This document shows positions 34,179 to 47,474 of a stretch of 64,000 nucleotides of DNA, one piece after another. Under the pieces are notes generated by a model. It searched no databases and was not told where the DNA came from. It saw nothing but the letters and a program-made list of their open reading frames with translations. Position 1 is the first letter of the stretch. Every line of letters starts with the position of its first letter. Both the position numbers and the translations under genes were made by a program. This stretch comes from Cryphonectria parasitica EP155 (lineage: Eukaryota > Ascomycota > Sordariomycetes > Diaporthales > Cryphonectriaceae): positions 4,368,068-4,432,067 of the forward strand of contig NW_024468910.1 of the NCBI RefSeq assembly GCF_011745365.1. The letters run 5' to 3'.

Positions 34179-35890
34179 TTCATTTATTACTTAATTACTG
34201 GCAAGAAACTGACGCCGAAAACTTTATTCATGTATGTACTACCTAGCCATGGAACACCGTCCAGTCCTTTTCTTCTTCTTACCCCCCTCCCTTTCTCCTC
34301 ACGCCATGTGAACCTCGTCCATCAGGCTCTTGTGGAATGGAGCCATGCATGTGAAGTGGATGTCTTGTGAGTTCCAGGTCAGCCAAGTCCAGAGTTAGGT
34401 ACTGGCTGGATGTGTTTTACAAGTGGTGCAAGCAGAGGTAAGGCGAATCCTGCGAGGCTGCCCAGGCGGCCTGGACGGTCTAGAATCCTCAGCAGGGCCC
34501 CCAAAGTTACCATTCTCGACCCTTTAATAAAAAGTCTATATGAGTTGGCCCCTTTGTATGCAGTTCAGAGCCTGAAAAGGTTTCTAATATCGCTCGACGA
34601 GGTCACACTGGGCTTGACTGAGGCTGAGATTTCATCGAAGCAGAGCGCTAGGGTTTCATTATTGCGCCTGTCAAGAGCCTTCAGCCTTTAAGGTTTGATG
34701 GCACGATGGAGGAAGATAATTTACTTGACATTAGAAATCTATGCTACGCTCCAGGTACATGGTGTTGCATGTTATTACCACCAGGGCCAGCGTATACGAG
34801 AAGGACCCCTGCATTTGCCAACAAGTGCTTAAGTATGTTGGAGAAGAGATATTAAGCCACTGCTGCTGCGACCTCAAAGTCGAGATGTAGAGAAATATAA
34901 TCAGGTACTGCTAGTGCGACCGTACTGAAGGTGTCTTTGAAAACTGAGACGTATTTACAGACCAAGACTATCAAGCATAAAGAACGACAGTCAAAGAGCA
35001 CATTTGAAGACTCATTGACTAGATACCGTAAGTGGAAGCTGAGAACGATAGATACAACGTACCTGTGGAAGACATGTTCCAGTGTGATTTTATGCCTAAG
35101 CCATCAAAGCATCATGACAGTAATCACTACCTTTCACTGGAAAATAGCTCAATCAAAACAAGAATGAATTAAGGTCCATAGAAATTTCCAACAATCAACT
35201 TCATTTTCTTTCGTCATGATATCTTGGGGCATTCCGAAATGGGACCTCAGTAAGGAAGAGGGCGGGTTGTGGTGAATGCAAGAGCCGGGGAGGCCACGAT
35301 GATCAGCGATATTTGATAATCAGATGTAATTTAGAGTCAAGGAAGGGCATGTTAACCGTGAAATACTATGATTTTGATCATAATAACCTAAGTACATAGT
35401 ACAATAATTTGAAGCCCCCCTCGCCCCTACAACCAAGTGTTCAAGCGACTTCTCGGCCTCGGAATAAATACATCGAGATACCAAGATCAAGGGTGGAGGC
35501 GCAAGCCCGGAGAGCACTGCAGCAAACCGCGAATATTGACGTGTAATAAAGAGCAACACGGTTGACTGGCATCCTTCTTTTCCTTCCCTTCTTTCTTCTC
35601 GAAAAAAATTCCATAGAAACTCAACCTCAATCAGGTTGTCTTGCCTCCTTTCCAAGGCTCTCATATGCCGTCTTTCCAGGGGTTAGGGTTGAAGTCTGTA
35701 GGCAGCTTCCAGTAGCGCCCATCTCCACTGGCCGTTGTTGCTCAAACTCCTTCCCAACTTGAACACTCCAACATCACATTAGGACTTCGCAACATCACCT
35801 GAGCATCAACTGTCGTCTTCTCAACGTGACTACTTCTTCCCACACTCTCCTCTGTACATATAAGCTGTGATCACATTGGTCGAGGCCGTC
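34179..35890. other. Intergenic, 1.7 kb
   Basis: No gene supported. An open frame at 34410-34691 contains a Leu-rich patch but has no ATG start or recognisable motif. A telobox-like GGGGTTAGGGTTG at 35679-35691 lies about 200 bases before the next start codon, within a pyrimidine-rich promoter. Confidence 0.5.
35679..35691. promoter_or_regulatory. Telobox-like element
   Basis: GGGGTTAGGGTTG, about two telomere units, 200 bases upstream of the UBE3D-like gene. Confidence 0.35.
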
Positions 35891-37492
35891 ATGGCTACCC
35901 CTCCTTCCCGCCCACCCGATCCTCCAGCTGTTGCTACCCTGCCAACACAGCAGTCTCGGCCCTCATTATACGCAGAGTTTCTGCCGAAGCTTGGTCGTAT
36001 GTCGGTCGTCATTCATCTCCCTACCCCGTCCACCCACTGCACAAAGGTTCTTGTTTCCGCCGACGCATCGCGACTCTTGGTTTATCATGAGCGCGTCACC
36101 ACCGAGCTGGTTCTTCCTGTTAAGTCACGCCTGGCAGGCGAGCACCTTCCTCAGGTGATACCCCCTGGTCTGGATAAGATGAGCTGGCGATTGGTACCCC
36201 GACAGGATGAGCTCACTGGCAGTGCCGTGGAGAACATTGTGCCCTGGTCCGCAGCCAATCTCCACCCCAACGTGGACGTTGTCTGTCGCGAATGTGCGGC
36301 TCTCATCGTGTCCAAGGGCGACCTGAGGCAGTGGAAAGACCTTCCCAGCGAAAACTGGGCAGAGATGATGGAGTTTTGGCATTGTCATAAGCCAACTACT
36401 CACGCTCATGGCGAGACGGACGGGGCAAGCGGCCAGGACGGACAGGACGAGAAGAAGGCTTCGGAGAGTGCACTCGCCTCGCGCGGCTATGGTGCAAACT
36501 CTGCCATCGTTGCGCAGGAAGGCGTCGGCTTTGTGGACTTGATGAGAATGTGGTTCTACGAGGATCATTGTCGGGCACTCACGGTATGCAGTACTCTGAA
36601 TTCAATCCTCCTGACCTCGTTTTCCAACAAACGGAAATGTAGATCGGGCACAAAGAAGGTCGCTGGACTGGAAGATCCCTGTGATCTTCCTCCATGTCTC
36701 AGTGTATCGATACAAGTGCCCAAGAAAGAATGATCCGGCTCGCCTTGCCTGAGGCGAGCTGCCCGGGTGCTTATGAACCCTCGTCTTGGCGATGCGGTTC
36801 GTCTGCTCCAGGGCAGAGAGCTGGAACGACTCGACCCTTTCGCAGAAACATCCAAAGTCATGGATAGCTTTGGATTGCGCCGAGTTACATATATCGATAT
36901 GCTCACATCCACAACCACTCATGTGCTAATTTTGATACAGGTGCGACCAAATGGAGCTGAGAACGGAGCCAGCCCTCTCATGCAGGTCTCGCAGAATTCT
37001 GTCAACGTGCCGACCGCAGTGTTTTGTCCCGGTTGCAGTACCCACCTCGGCCACTCTGAGCATCGGAAGAACGCGTTCTCGCTGTTTAAGTGGAAGATAA
37101 AACTCGCCGACCCCTCTCTTGACTCGCAACCGCCTGCCAGCCTACCCAGCCTCTCACACTGCCTGGCCGCCGCACTTTTGGAAATGCAGGCCCGCACTGG
37201 CTCGGCCAAGATAGTCCTGCAGGGTGACAAAGAGTCAATCACGGTTTGGGTCCTGAACCCATACATCAAATTCTCTTGCCAGGAGAAGCAGAAGGTACCC
37301 GCCATGAAGGTGCTCTTTCAGGACAAGGCCATGGAGGAGGACGAGATGGACCTACCTGACGACATCATCATGGATATTCGTGGTGTGTTGCAGGAGAGCA
37401 ACAACTACCTGCCCCTCGATGAAAAGACCAAGGTGTTCGACCCTGATAAGGGAGTCTGGACAGTGGCGCTTCTTGACCGACTAGAGCGCTGA
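35891..37492 (+). CDS. UBE3D-like ubiquitin ligase (E2-binding, HECT_2 family)
   Basis: N-terminal part 35891-36583 (231 codons) and C-terminal part 36941-37492 join in phase if one 357-nt intron is removed (GTATGC donor, GCTAAT branch, ATACAG acceptor), giving 414 aa. UBE3D proteins bind an E2 and ubiquitinate cyclin-type substrates. Evidence: CRECAALIV (C132, C135), then WKDLPSENWAEMMEFWHCHK, the most conserved block of the family; GVGFVDLMRMWFYEDHC; the second Cys pair VFCPGCSTHLG (C260, C263); and the C-terminal SITVWVLNPYIKFSC plus AMKVLFQD. The middle is unclear: a shorter 59-nt intron ending at 36642 would add IGHKEGRWTGRS and then hit a stop, and frames at 36650-36880 look partly coding, so extra exons or an error there are possible. 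ATG 35891 is preferred; the frame upstream lacks another ATG. Confidence 0.8.
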
Positions 37493-38329
37493 GAGCCCTG
37501 TCACGGCTAAGCAATGGGCGCAAGACAAGTCCAAATCCAGGTGCAGTTCTTCAGGGAGATCGAGAAATCTTTTGCTCTTCACATTATCCTCGAGTACTAC
37601 AGTTGGTAGGTCTGTCAGGACATTCCATTGACGACATCCTCGCATTTTTACACACAGGCCGTGTGCGCCAGGACACCTCGGGATTCATTGCAGAAAGGTT
37701 GCATTCATGGGTTTGTAAGTTTATTGGACAAGAAAAGAAGAAGAAAAGCAATGTGGGCATTTACTACTGCAACCTCGAATACTAGAGATCATGGTTTGGG
37801 GTATTGATGAAAACAAAGGCAGGAGGACAAGAGAGACAAGGCTGTCTCACAGCTGTATATACCTTGGAGTTTTGGGTGGGGACACCGAGATACCCTTCAC
37901 ATTATGAATAGAGCCAAATCGTGATTTAGTTTTTTTTTATTTCTGAGGACAACCAACAATCTGATCTCAAGAATTAGGTACATTAGTTGTGAAAGATGGG
38001 AATGTAAAAGCGCATTTCCTTCTATGTTCCCGTTTTCATGGCATTAGCAGAAGTCAAATCAACCTTGCCCATTCTGAGGTAGTGAAAATTAGAACCTGGA
38101 GCACAGCAACTGACTAAGCAGGACTCACCTCTGGAAGTGCAGCATTAGCAGCAGTATCGGTACAAGTGATCCACTCCAGCCTTGTGCCAAATTCAACGAC
38201 ACCTCTTTTCTCTTTCGCGACATCGCCACAGCCAGTACAACACCATCACACCCGTTCTCCGAACCGACTCCTCCCCCTTTCTTCTTTCGACTCAAGACCA
38301 CGATACATGTAGTCAACTCAATTGTAGCC
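37493..38329. other. Intergenic, SF3B1 promoter
   Basis: No gene seen. AT-rich downstream of the UBE3D-like gene, pyrimidine-rich toward the SF3B1 start. Confidence 0.6.
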
Positions 38330-41300
38330 ATGTCGGACTCTGAATTCGACCAGATCCGCAAGCTGCAGGCGGAGCGCAACGCCGCCGCAGCAGCCAAGAA
38401 AGGCAGCGCACGCGATCCCTCGTCCCAGCGCGAGTCCTCGACCAAGGCCAGTCTGACCGAGGCCTTCGACACTGAACTGTACGATCGCCCTTTTGACAAG
38501 TTTGCCGGTTACCACACCTCGATTCCCGCCGCGGACGATGATGACATGGACGTCGATGGCGGCGATGACAGGTCCCGTCGCCTAATCGGCCAGTACACGG
38601 CGACGCGCGCCCAGATCGACGAATTCGCACGCGGCGATGGCGTCGAGGAGGACGATGTCCTTGCTGGGCGCGGCGAGCGCAGCAACCGCATTACGGATCG
38701 CGAGACGGACTACCAGAAGAGGAGGTTCAACCGCGTGCTGACGCCCACGCGCGCCGACCCTTTTGCTGCGAACAGGCAGGCAGGCGCGGCGGATGGAGAG
38801 GGCGAGACGTACAGGGACATTATGGAGAAGGCGGACCTGGAGCGCGAGGAGGCGCGAGTCAGGCTGGCGATCGAGGAGAAGATAAAAAATGGCGACGGGG
38901 TGAAGAGTGAGGAGACGGAACACAAACCGACACTCACCGAAGGCGACAAGGAGAACCAGGAGGCCGGCTCTACGGATGCTGCTGCTGGACGGAAGCGAAA
39001 GAAGCGGTGGGACGTAGCGACGATCGAGGAGCCGACACCTGCGCCCGAGACGAAGAGGAGATCGAGGTGGGACGAGGCCCCGTCGGTTCCCATGCCTGGG
39101 GCAGCAGAGGCTCCCAAGAAGCGCTCTCGTTGGGACCAGGCCCCGGCTGCTACGCCCGTCGGCAATGCAGGACTAGCGACACCAATGCACCCGTCTCAAA
39201 CGCCAGTGGTGCCTGTGCCGCCTCTTGGGGCCGAGGTCTCGGCACGCAACGCGCCCATCAGCGACGAAGAGCTCGATGCCATCTTGCCAGGCGAGGCGGA
39301 AGGGTACAAGGTCCTCGAGCCACCTCCAGGATACGCCCCGGTGCGTGCTCCGGCACACAAGCTAATGCAGACGCCTGCCCCAGCAGGCGGGTTCATGATG
39401 CAAGACCCCAACTCTTCTCGACTGGCAGCACACCAGCTTCCGAAGGAGATCCCCGGTGTGGGCGACCTGCAGTTCTTCAAGCCGGAGGACATGCAATACT
39501 TCTCCAAGCTGACGGAGAGCGTTGACGAGGACCACCTGACCGTGGAGGAGCTCAAGGAGAGAAAGATCATGAGGCTGCTGCTCAAGATCAAGAACGGTAC
39601 ACCGCCCATGCGAAAGACTGCACTGCGACAGCTGACCGACAATGCACGAAGCTTCGGTGCCGGCCCGCTGTTCAACCAGATCCTGCCTCTGCTCATGGAG
39701 CGCACCCTCGAGGACCAGGAGCGCCACTTGCTTGTCAAGGTCATCGACAGAGTCTTGTACAAGCTCGACGAGCTGGTGCGACCCTACACACACAAGATTC
39801 TGGTAGTCATCGAACCCCTTCTCATCGACCAAGACTACTATGCCCGGGTCGAAGGCCGTGAAATCATCTCCAACCTGGCGAAAGCCGCTGGGCTATCGAC
39901 CATGATCAGCACCATGCGGCCAGATATTGACCATGTTGACGAGTACGTGCGAAACACCACAGCACGGGCCTTTGCTGTCGTTGCATCAGCGCTCGGTATA
40001 CCTGCCCTCATCCCCTTCCTGAGAGCCGTTACCAGGACCAAAAAGAGTTGGCAGGCAAGGCACACGGGTGTCAAGATTGTACAGCAAATTGCTATCCTCA
40101 TGGGTTGCTCTGTCCTGCCTCATCTAACTGACCTGGTGGAGTGCATCCGGCCGAACCTCAACGACGAGCAGACCAAGGTGCGCACCGTTACCGCTCTTGC
40201 AACAGCAGCATTGGCAGAAGCTGCCAACCCATATGGTATTGAGAGCTTCGACAGCATCCTCAACCCTCTGTGGACGGGCACCAAGCGGCAGAGGGGAAAG
40301 AACCTGGCAGCATTCCTCAAGGCTGTTGGATTCATTATCCCCCTGATGGACGAGGAGTATGCAAACTATTATACCTCGCAGATCATGGACGTCGTTCTGC
40401 GGGAATTTCAGAGCCCTGACGATGAAATGAGGCGGGTTGTCCTGACGGTTCTGTCCAAGATGTCACAGACAGAGGGTGTGACGGCTGGTTATCTCAAGTC
40501 TCACGTACTTGACGACTTTTTCTCCAACTTCTGGGTTCGGAGAGTTGCTCTCGACAAGCGGAACTACCGATCGGTCGTTGAGACGACGTGTGATCTTGGA
40601 CAGAAAGTTGGCGTCAGCGAGATCCTAGAAAGGATTGTGGGCAATCTGAAAGACGAGAGTGAAGCATATCGCAAGATGACCGTGGAAACGATCGAGAAGC
40701 TGGTCGCCTCATTGGGCGCCGCTGACATCGGTGAGCGTTTGGAAGAACGGCTCATTGACGGAATTCTACACTCCTTCCAGGAACAGTCTGTCGAGGATGT
40801 AGTCGTTCTCAACGCGTTTGGCTCGTGTGTAAACGCACTTGGCACTCGCACCAAGCCATACCTCCCCCAGATTGTCAGCACGATTCTCTGGCGACTCAAT
40901 AATAAGACTGCGCAGACTCGCCAGCAGGCCGCAGATCTCATCTCACGCATTGCGATGGTCATGGCGCAGTGCGGGGAGGACGCTCTGCTAGGCAAACTCG
41001 GCATCGTGCTGTACGAATATCTGGGTGAAGAGTACCCCGAAGTACTCGGCGCCATTCTCGGCGCCCTGCGGTCCATCGTGACCGTCGTTGGTATCAACCA
41101 GATGCAGCCGCCCATCAAGGACCTGCTGCCGCGCTTGACTCCCATTCTGCGAAATCGCCACGAGCGGGTGCAGGAGAACGTCGTCGATCTTGTCGGACGA
41201 ATTGCAGACAGAGGGCCCGAGTCCGTCAACGCGAGAGAGTGGATGCGTATCTGTTTCGAGCTGCTCGACATGCTCAAAGCGCACAAGAAGGGCATTCGGA

Positions 41301-42102
41301 GAGCTGCCAACAATACATTTGGTTTTATCGCCAAAGCTATTGGTCCGCAGGATGTGCTGGCAACGTTACTGTCCAACTTGAGAGTGCAAGAGCGCCAGAG
41401 TCGTGTCAATACCGCTGTTGTGAGTAAAAGTGCAATCCCTTTGCGAGCCCCCTCTTTTCGCCCTACACATATTCCTACCTGAATTGAACACACGCATTCT
41501 CTTCATGTCTACTTCAACCGCTAACACGTCTACAGGCTATCGGTATTGTGGCGGAAACGTGTGCCCCATTCACAGTTCTCCCTGCCATCATGAACGAATA
41601 CGCCTCTGTCGCCGAGCTCAACGTGCGCACCGGTGTACTGAAATCGCTCTCCTTCCTTTTCGAATATATCGGCGAGATGGCCAAGGACTATGTCTATGCC
41701 GTGGTGCCGCTGCTCGAGGACGCCCTGATCGACAGGGACCAAGTGCACCGACAGACCGCCGCCTCCGTGGTCAAGCACATTGCTCTAGGCGTCGTCGGTC
41801 TCGGACTCGAAGATGCCATGCTCCATTGTCTGAACCTCATCCTGCCTAATGCGTACGAGCAGTCCCCGCACGTGATCGACCGGGTCATCGAGGCAATTGA
41901 GGCCATTCGCGTGGCTATTGGACCAGGACTGGTGATGAACTACGTCTGGGCGGGCCTGTTCCACCCGGCCAGGAAGGTCAGACAGCCATTCTGGCGAATG
42001 TATAATGATGCGTATGTCATGCAAGCGGATGCGATGGTCCCCTATTATCCGAATTTGACAGAAGAGGGTATCGATAGAGGAGAGCTGGCTATCGTGTTGT
42101 AG
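38330..42102 (+). CDS. HSH155: Splicing factor 3B subunit 1 (Hsh155/Prp10), two exons
   Basis: Exons 38330-41419 and 41536-42102, with a 116-nt intron (GTGAGT donor, GCTAAC branch, TACAG acceptor), give 1218 aa. The protein is the scaffold of SF3b in the U2 snRNP and clamps the branch-site helix during spliceosome assembly. The disordered N-terminus holds three RWD motifs (W227, W247, W268; KKRWDVA, RSRWDEA, RSRWDQA), the U2AF-ligand/p14-contact region. From about 450 to the end are HEAT repeats. By local alignment, H578, K582 and K616 correspond to the human mutation hotspots H662, K666 and K700, all unchanged; [16 protein letters not shown] and [20 protein letters not shown] are nearly invariant in the family. 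The position of a lone intron close to the 3' end is unremarkable. Confidence 0.97.
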
Positions 42103-43918
42103 TAAGTAGGTGTTGGGGTGATCCTGGGCGTCATTATAATATAGGCTGAATCAATGCATTGGAGGTTGTTGGTGCTTTTGTGACCCTTTGTCATTGGCGT
42201 GAGAGTGTCTGCTTCTGTGAGGCTGTGACAGGGCCATGCAACATGGATGTGGCTATTTTCTTGTAAGGCTTCCCTCCTCTTGGACAACCCTGCTTTTTCC
42301 AAATTGATTCAACTTGCGTCCTTTAGATATGGAGCAATTAACCTCAATACTTAAGCCAGAAGTAAGTTTAGATAATCATGAGAAGCGAAGCTGCCAGAAC
42401 AGATCTAGAACCAGCTTCCAGAACGCACTTGGCTTGTTGATTACGGTCAAGAGTTCGTATTCACTTCACAACCACAGTTGAACTCGTGATGCCAATTTCC
42501 CCTTTCTTTATTCTGTATCAGCTTATGCCCCGTTCTCACTTGAATATCTGGGTAGCACCATCTGCACCTAGGGTAGCTGCGCCAGGCAATTGCTCGACTT
42601 GAGAGCAGTCTGCTGTTAATCCACCCAGTGCCTTCGACACACTCTGCTATGTAGGCTTGGCTTGGGAAAGGGCTGGACAAGGGTATACTTCGCGCTGTGG
42701 CCCCAGAATCTTGTTGTTGTTGGGTTTTGGAGTTTTGCCTCAAAGAATGTGCACAAACAAACAGTTGGGTGTTCCTCAACCTGTGGTTTGGCGATTTGGC
42801 TGACATCAAGAGTCTGATGTCAAGAGCCTATCGTCCACCAAACATGTTCTCACTGCGATTATCTGATACAATTTTACATGTGACACACCTTGAAATGCAT
42901 GAGATCTATGAGTTTGCTGTCATCACATTACGGACAAGCTGGCTCGATGAGAAGGTTATATTACATCGTCAGATCAAACAATGCAGCACCGCATTCGGAC
43001 TGGTCCTTTTCTCGGTTTCGCTATTGGATAATTCGTTGCCCCTCTTCTTTTTGAATCTTGAAGCTATGGACAGTGTCAATGCCGTGATTCTTCTACGAAG
43101 CGAGTTGCCCATGGTTTAGTTAGCAGTCGTTGAGGCATAGATCTGATCATTGATTTCATAGCATCAGCAGCAGCAACCAGACAAGAATAGCTGAAATGGA
43201 GCCATTTACCTCGAATATCCTCACAGGTTATCAGAAACATGAATATAATTCTTTGTTCTGTTAAATCTTGTGCCATACCTTTATCGAGTATACACCAAAG
43301 GGAGGCTGCCCACTCTGGCAAATGTGCTACACTTTATTACATCACAGCCTTGGTCTAGTTATCGTCTATCAACCACGAACAGCCTCGTCAACTTATTCAT
43401 CTTCTACATAACGGCATCTAGCCGGCAGTATTGACCAACGTTGTGACGATAGGAATGCCCTGAACGTAATTGAGAAACAAAACACAGTCCCGTCCCGCCT
43501 TCTTGCTGGGCCTATCAGTTTTGATGACCTTCTTGATTCCGGCTCGGTCCTGTCTCGGCGGCTCTCGACACGTCAGAGCCCACAACAATTACATGCTTCA
43601 CGATCAATAAATACCTCGATGCGATATTTTCTCTCCCCCTTTCTTCTTTCACCCCTTTGCTTTTTCTCCTAGTGGAGAGGTAGCTGTTAAAACCATACAT
43701 TCCCTCCACCTCTCTCGCTCGCCTGCTCGCGCCCCATCCGTGTGTGGGAATTTGCTTCCTCCGCCCCAAACGACCAGGATATACAGTCTTTCCTCAGCAT
43801 CAACAAGGCCAATAACAAATGGCAGGCTGAGCATGCGAGATCAAGGCATGTTGCCCAGCGAGCGGCAAGCAAGCCACCCATCTTACATCTTCGTACCAGA
43901 AGCAACGACATGACGCAA

Positions 43919-43935
43919 CCCCCCCCCCCCCCCCC
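43919..43935. repeat. Run of 17 C
   Basis: The longest poly-C run in the window; no gene nearby. Confidence 0.95.
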
Positions 43936-45271
43936 TTCTCCCTCGAACAAACAAATCAAGACAGACAGACAGACCATCTCGTAAAAAATGTCCGTCAGCT
44001 GTCCCGCCTGTTGGTTTTCCCGGACTAATTAGCTTGCATTCTTCGGCTTTTCTCTTATGTATATAATTTTTCGGCTTTTGCTTTTTTGCACTTTCGCCCT
44101 GTTCTGCCGCGCGTATCCAAGTAGACCCCCCCTTTCTCTTTCCTCGAGGTTAGTCTAGGCACGCGAGAAAACAAGAAGAGAAGGGTTTCGTGGTAGGCCG
44201 ATGTGGTGAGAATTACCCCGTCCCATTTCGGCGCCTGTACCGTCTACCTAGCAACGAGAATGAGGCGTGCTGGCGCCGCCGCCTATATCAAGATCTCGAT
44301 GCGACTTATTATATCTGATCGATCACGAGTGGCGGCACCTAATCAAGCGCCAAGGCGGCGACTCGGAACCCTCTTTTGCCAACGTCTCTCAGTCACTCTG
44401 CAACATTTTGCTTTCTTATACCCCCCCCCTTTCACACCCAATTATGTCTGAGATAGGGAGAGAAGAAGAAGAAGGAAAAAAAGGCACTTCTTGAGAACGT
44501 GGGGGCATATGACGGAACAGGAGATCTGCACAAAAGGAACAAAAACAAAACAAGCAATAATGGGGTGACAATACAAGGGGACGAAAATCGGGTGGCACGT
44601 GCTACTACACGATGCAACTGCAGGACATGGCCGTCGACACGGCACATCAGGCGAGGCTCGTATGTCCAACTGCACTAATACCGCTTCGCAAAATGCTTGC
44701 AACGGCGGATTCCGACGTATGGAGAAGAAAAAACCAACTGTCTGGAACCGAAGCAAAGATCATCATCGAGGACACCGGCGGTGAGACTATTCTTTGCGCC
44801 TTGGGTCCCGTAATTGTGTCACCCTCTCATTAACATGAAAGCCCAAGGCTGGGCAGCGCCCCCCACCTCCACCTTTGTACCAAATCGACAATATGCAGCT
44901 GGCAATGCCAGGACGATGGCCCCCCAAACATAGACCAGGGATATGTCATGTTGACATAGCAAAAGAAAAGAGAATCGAGAAAAGAACACGAAGGGGGAGA
45001 AAAACAGAAAGAACTGATGATTGTTAATTCACAATCTCCAAAGAGTCTTACAAGACCTGACAAGACCTTACACGTTGTTTTCTTGCCCATCACAAGTGAA
45101 CTCGCCAGGATGAGCGCATGAGACCACAACAGCATTTGAGCGTATCGTGGCCGCCAGGATGTCGAATCGCCACCCAGTGCTGACTGTATTATCACTCGGT
45201 ACCACTTGTGCCATTCCATAATACGCGTCTTTTCCTAAGTGGGCATTTGAAGGCATATCATAGTGCCACAA

Positions 45272-45310
45272 TACTATAGCATGTACTATAGCATGTACTA
45301 TAGCATGTAC
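45272..45310. repeat. Three tandem copies of TACTATAGCATG
   Basis: Perfect 12-base unit repeated three times plus TAC. Each copy includes the CTATAG palindrome, and each unit junction forms CATGTAC. It is the only tandem array of the dispersed TAC/GTA palindrome family. Confidence 0.9.
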
Positions 45311-46530
45311 AACGAAACCAGGTGGAGCTATGGAGAGAAAAGAAGAGGGGGGGGGGGGGAGGAGAGAGCAGACGGCAGAAGCGCTACTAAGCTATACCTT
45401 GCACAAGCTGATCTGCTGCAGCAGGGTCCCTCTCTCTTCTCGCACCCCCCCCCGGGCCCCCCTCTCTCTTTTTCTCGCCTTCTCTTTGCAGCCCTGTTTA
45501 GTCCCATATAGGCTTTCTATTTTACTCAGATAGTACTATAAAATAGCACACGTGCCTCACAGGGTACAACGATGTGCACGCCTCGCCGCACTGACACTCT
45601 AGCGCTTGCTGAGAGTTTGGGTTGGAAAGGAAAGAATGAGGTGGGGAAAAAAGAGAAAGAGGGAGGGGGGGGAAAGGTTGGTGAACGGGGGTGGAGCTAA
45701 CAGCGCCAGCAATAGTGGGAGTGGAGTCGATTATGTCAAAAGCCATGGGGAACACGATATCATGCCGCCCCGCCGGATAAAAGAACAACGAAAAGGGGTG
45801 GGGGATGGAGAGTCAAGAGTAAGAAGAAACAAAACGAGAAGAAAGAAAAGAGAAGGGGGGGGGGAATAATTGTTCAGCTAGTCATGGCGTACATGGTCGA
45901 TTGTGGCTTGCAGATCGGGTAGCCTAAGCAGTGCGCGCGTCGCGGGGACATCGTCTTCCGGATCGATAGCGCCCGTTTTTGAAGCCACCCGCAAGCCTTA
46001 GTATACAATTAGTCTATCTATTTCATGGCTGCATGAGTTCCCCTGTTCCGACATAGAATAGCTTGCAAAAAGCTGTGGCTCTTTTTTTTTCAGCCCCCCA
46101 CTTTTCGTTTCGGTGTTTGTTCTCTTCGTGTGGAACGGAGAAAGCTAGAGAGAGGGGGGGGGGGAGAGAGAGAGAGAATACAAAAAAAAAAAGGGGGGGG
46201 GGGAGGAGATAGGGAAAGAGAGGATACGTTGTTGAAAAGACACTACAGAAACCAGGGAAAACCCTCACTGCAAATGTGGCGCTTGCGTTAGGGCCTGCCT
46301 GACTAGGCACCGTTTGGCCGAGTAGAGGAAAGGGCCAAGAGAAGAGAGGAAGAAAAAGAGCGGGTCGAGGGCAGAGATTGTGAAGAATGAGAGAGACGAA
46401 AAACAAACACGCCGATATCGTCGTCTTTGGTTGCAGTAGTGCGAGCTCAACAATGCGGCAAGCCTGCTCCTGGTAAAAAGAAGAAAAGGAAGGAAGGAAG
46501 GGGAAAAAAAAATCAAATCACAGTGCGTGT

Positions 46531-46564
46531 ATGGTAAACCATAGTAGGTATAGTACGGTATGGT
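46531..46564. repeat. Nested inverted repeats of the TAC/GTA family
   Basis: ATGGT-AA-ACCAT (46531-46542) overlaps a larger inverted repeat with arms ACCATA (46538-46543) and TATGGT (46559-46564). The loop carries GTAGGTATAGTAC. Confidence 0.55.
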
Positions 46565-47442
46565 GCAATTCAGTTTCTGTCAGCCCCTATAAATTACCAC
46601 AGTAATGGCAGATTATGACAGGAGGGAATGCAGGGTCCAGCTTACTATGGTCAGAATAAGCTTGTTCCCGGCCGGGAATCACGTTCGCGGGGGGGGGGCG
46701 CCTTCGTCCAAAGCCACAAATCTCAATCCTCACCCCCCCCCCCTCACTCCTTCCCGTTGAATCATCCCGTCGTTGTCCACGTCAAAAGCTGCATCAATTT
46801 TCACGCTTGTAACCCTCGCGTCGGCATCGGAGACCAACCTCCTTGTAGGCAGGCGCCGGCAGATCAGCATCAGCATTGTGCCGCGCATGCCCTCATAGAG
46901 GCTGAAGAAAAGGCAAGAAAATGTTTCAGTGAAAAAAAGTTACCTCGAGTGAGAGAATATGGTATTTTGATCATTTTGCCCATGCACATGCCAAAATGGT
47001 ATGCAGAGAATATTGCAATGTCAGCCAAACTCGGGTCGGCAGACAGTAAGGGGCTCGTCCACTTGGAACTGCTGGCCAGTGCACCCGTGATGATTCGTTG
47101 TTTCGACTGCTGTTGTGATTCGGGGGACTATTCCAATCGTGTCGCCTGGCGGAAGACTGCATCAACACAATTTTTGTTGCCCTTTTCTCTTCTTTCTTCA
47201 ACTGCTTGTAAGCCTCGTTGGGGGCCAAGACGTCGTCAGTCGCCTCATCGATATCAATACGAGGCTGTCATAAGAAAAGACCCTCTTGATTGCGAACTGT
47301 GGTCCCGCCCCCTCCCCCTCGTCCTACTTCTTTTTCTTCTTCTCAAGGTGTGGCTCTTGGGCTGATAGTAACGTCTCGTGGTCGGGAAATGCACAATTCG
47401 TCGCCTTCGACTTGCGCATCCCACACCCGCTTGGCAGATACT

Positions 47443-47474
47443 ACACACACACACACGCACACACGTACACACAC
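47443..47474. repeat. CA microsatellite
   Basis: Imperfect CA repeat with GCAC and GTAC interruptions. Confidence 0.85.

Noticed and set aside
40564..41493. 309-codon minus-strand frame opposite SF3B1
   Set aside because: Shadow of the SF3B1 coding exon; Ser/Arg/Thr-rich artefact composition.
42697..43119. 140-codon frame after SF3B1
   Set aside because: Partly hydrophobic but no family resemblance, no start context or partner exon. Kept as non-coding.
45272..45310. Possible CRISPR-like repeat array
   Set aside because: Direct tandem repeats without spacers in a fungal genome; not a CRISPR array.
46628..47365. 245-codon frame in the 12 kb desert
   Set aside because: Runs through poly-G and poly-C tracts and microsatellite DNA; no conserved motif.
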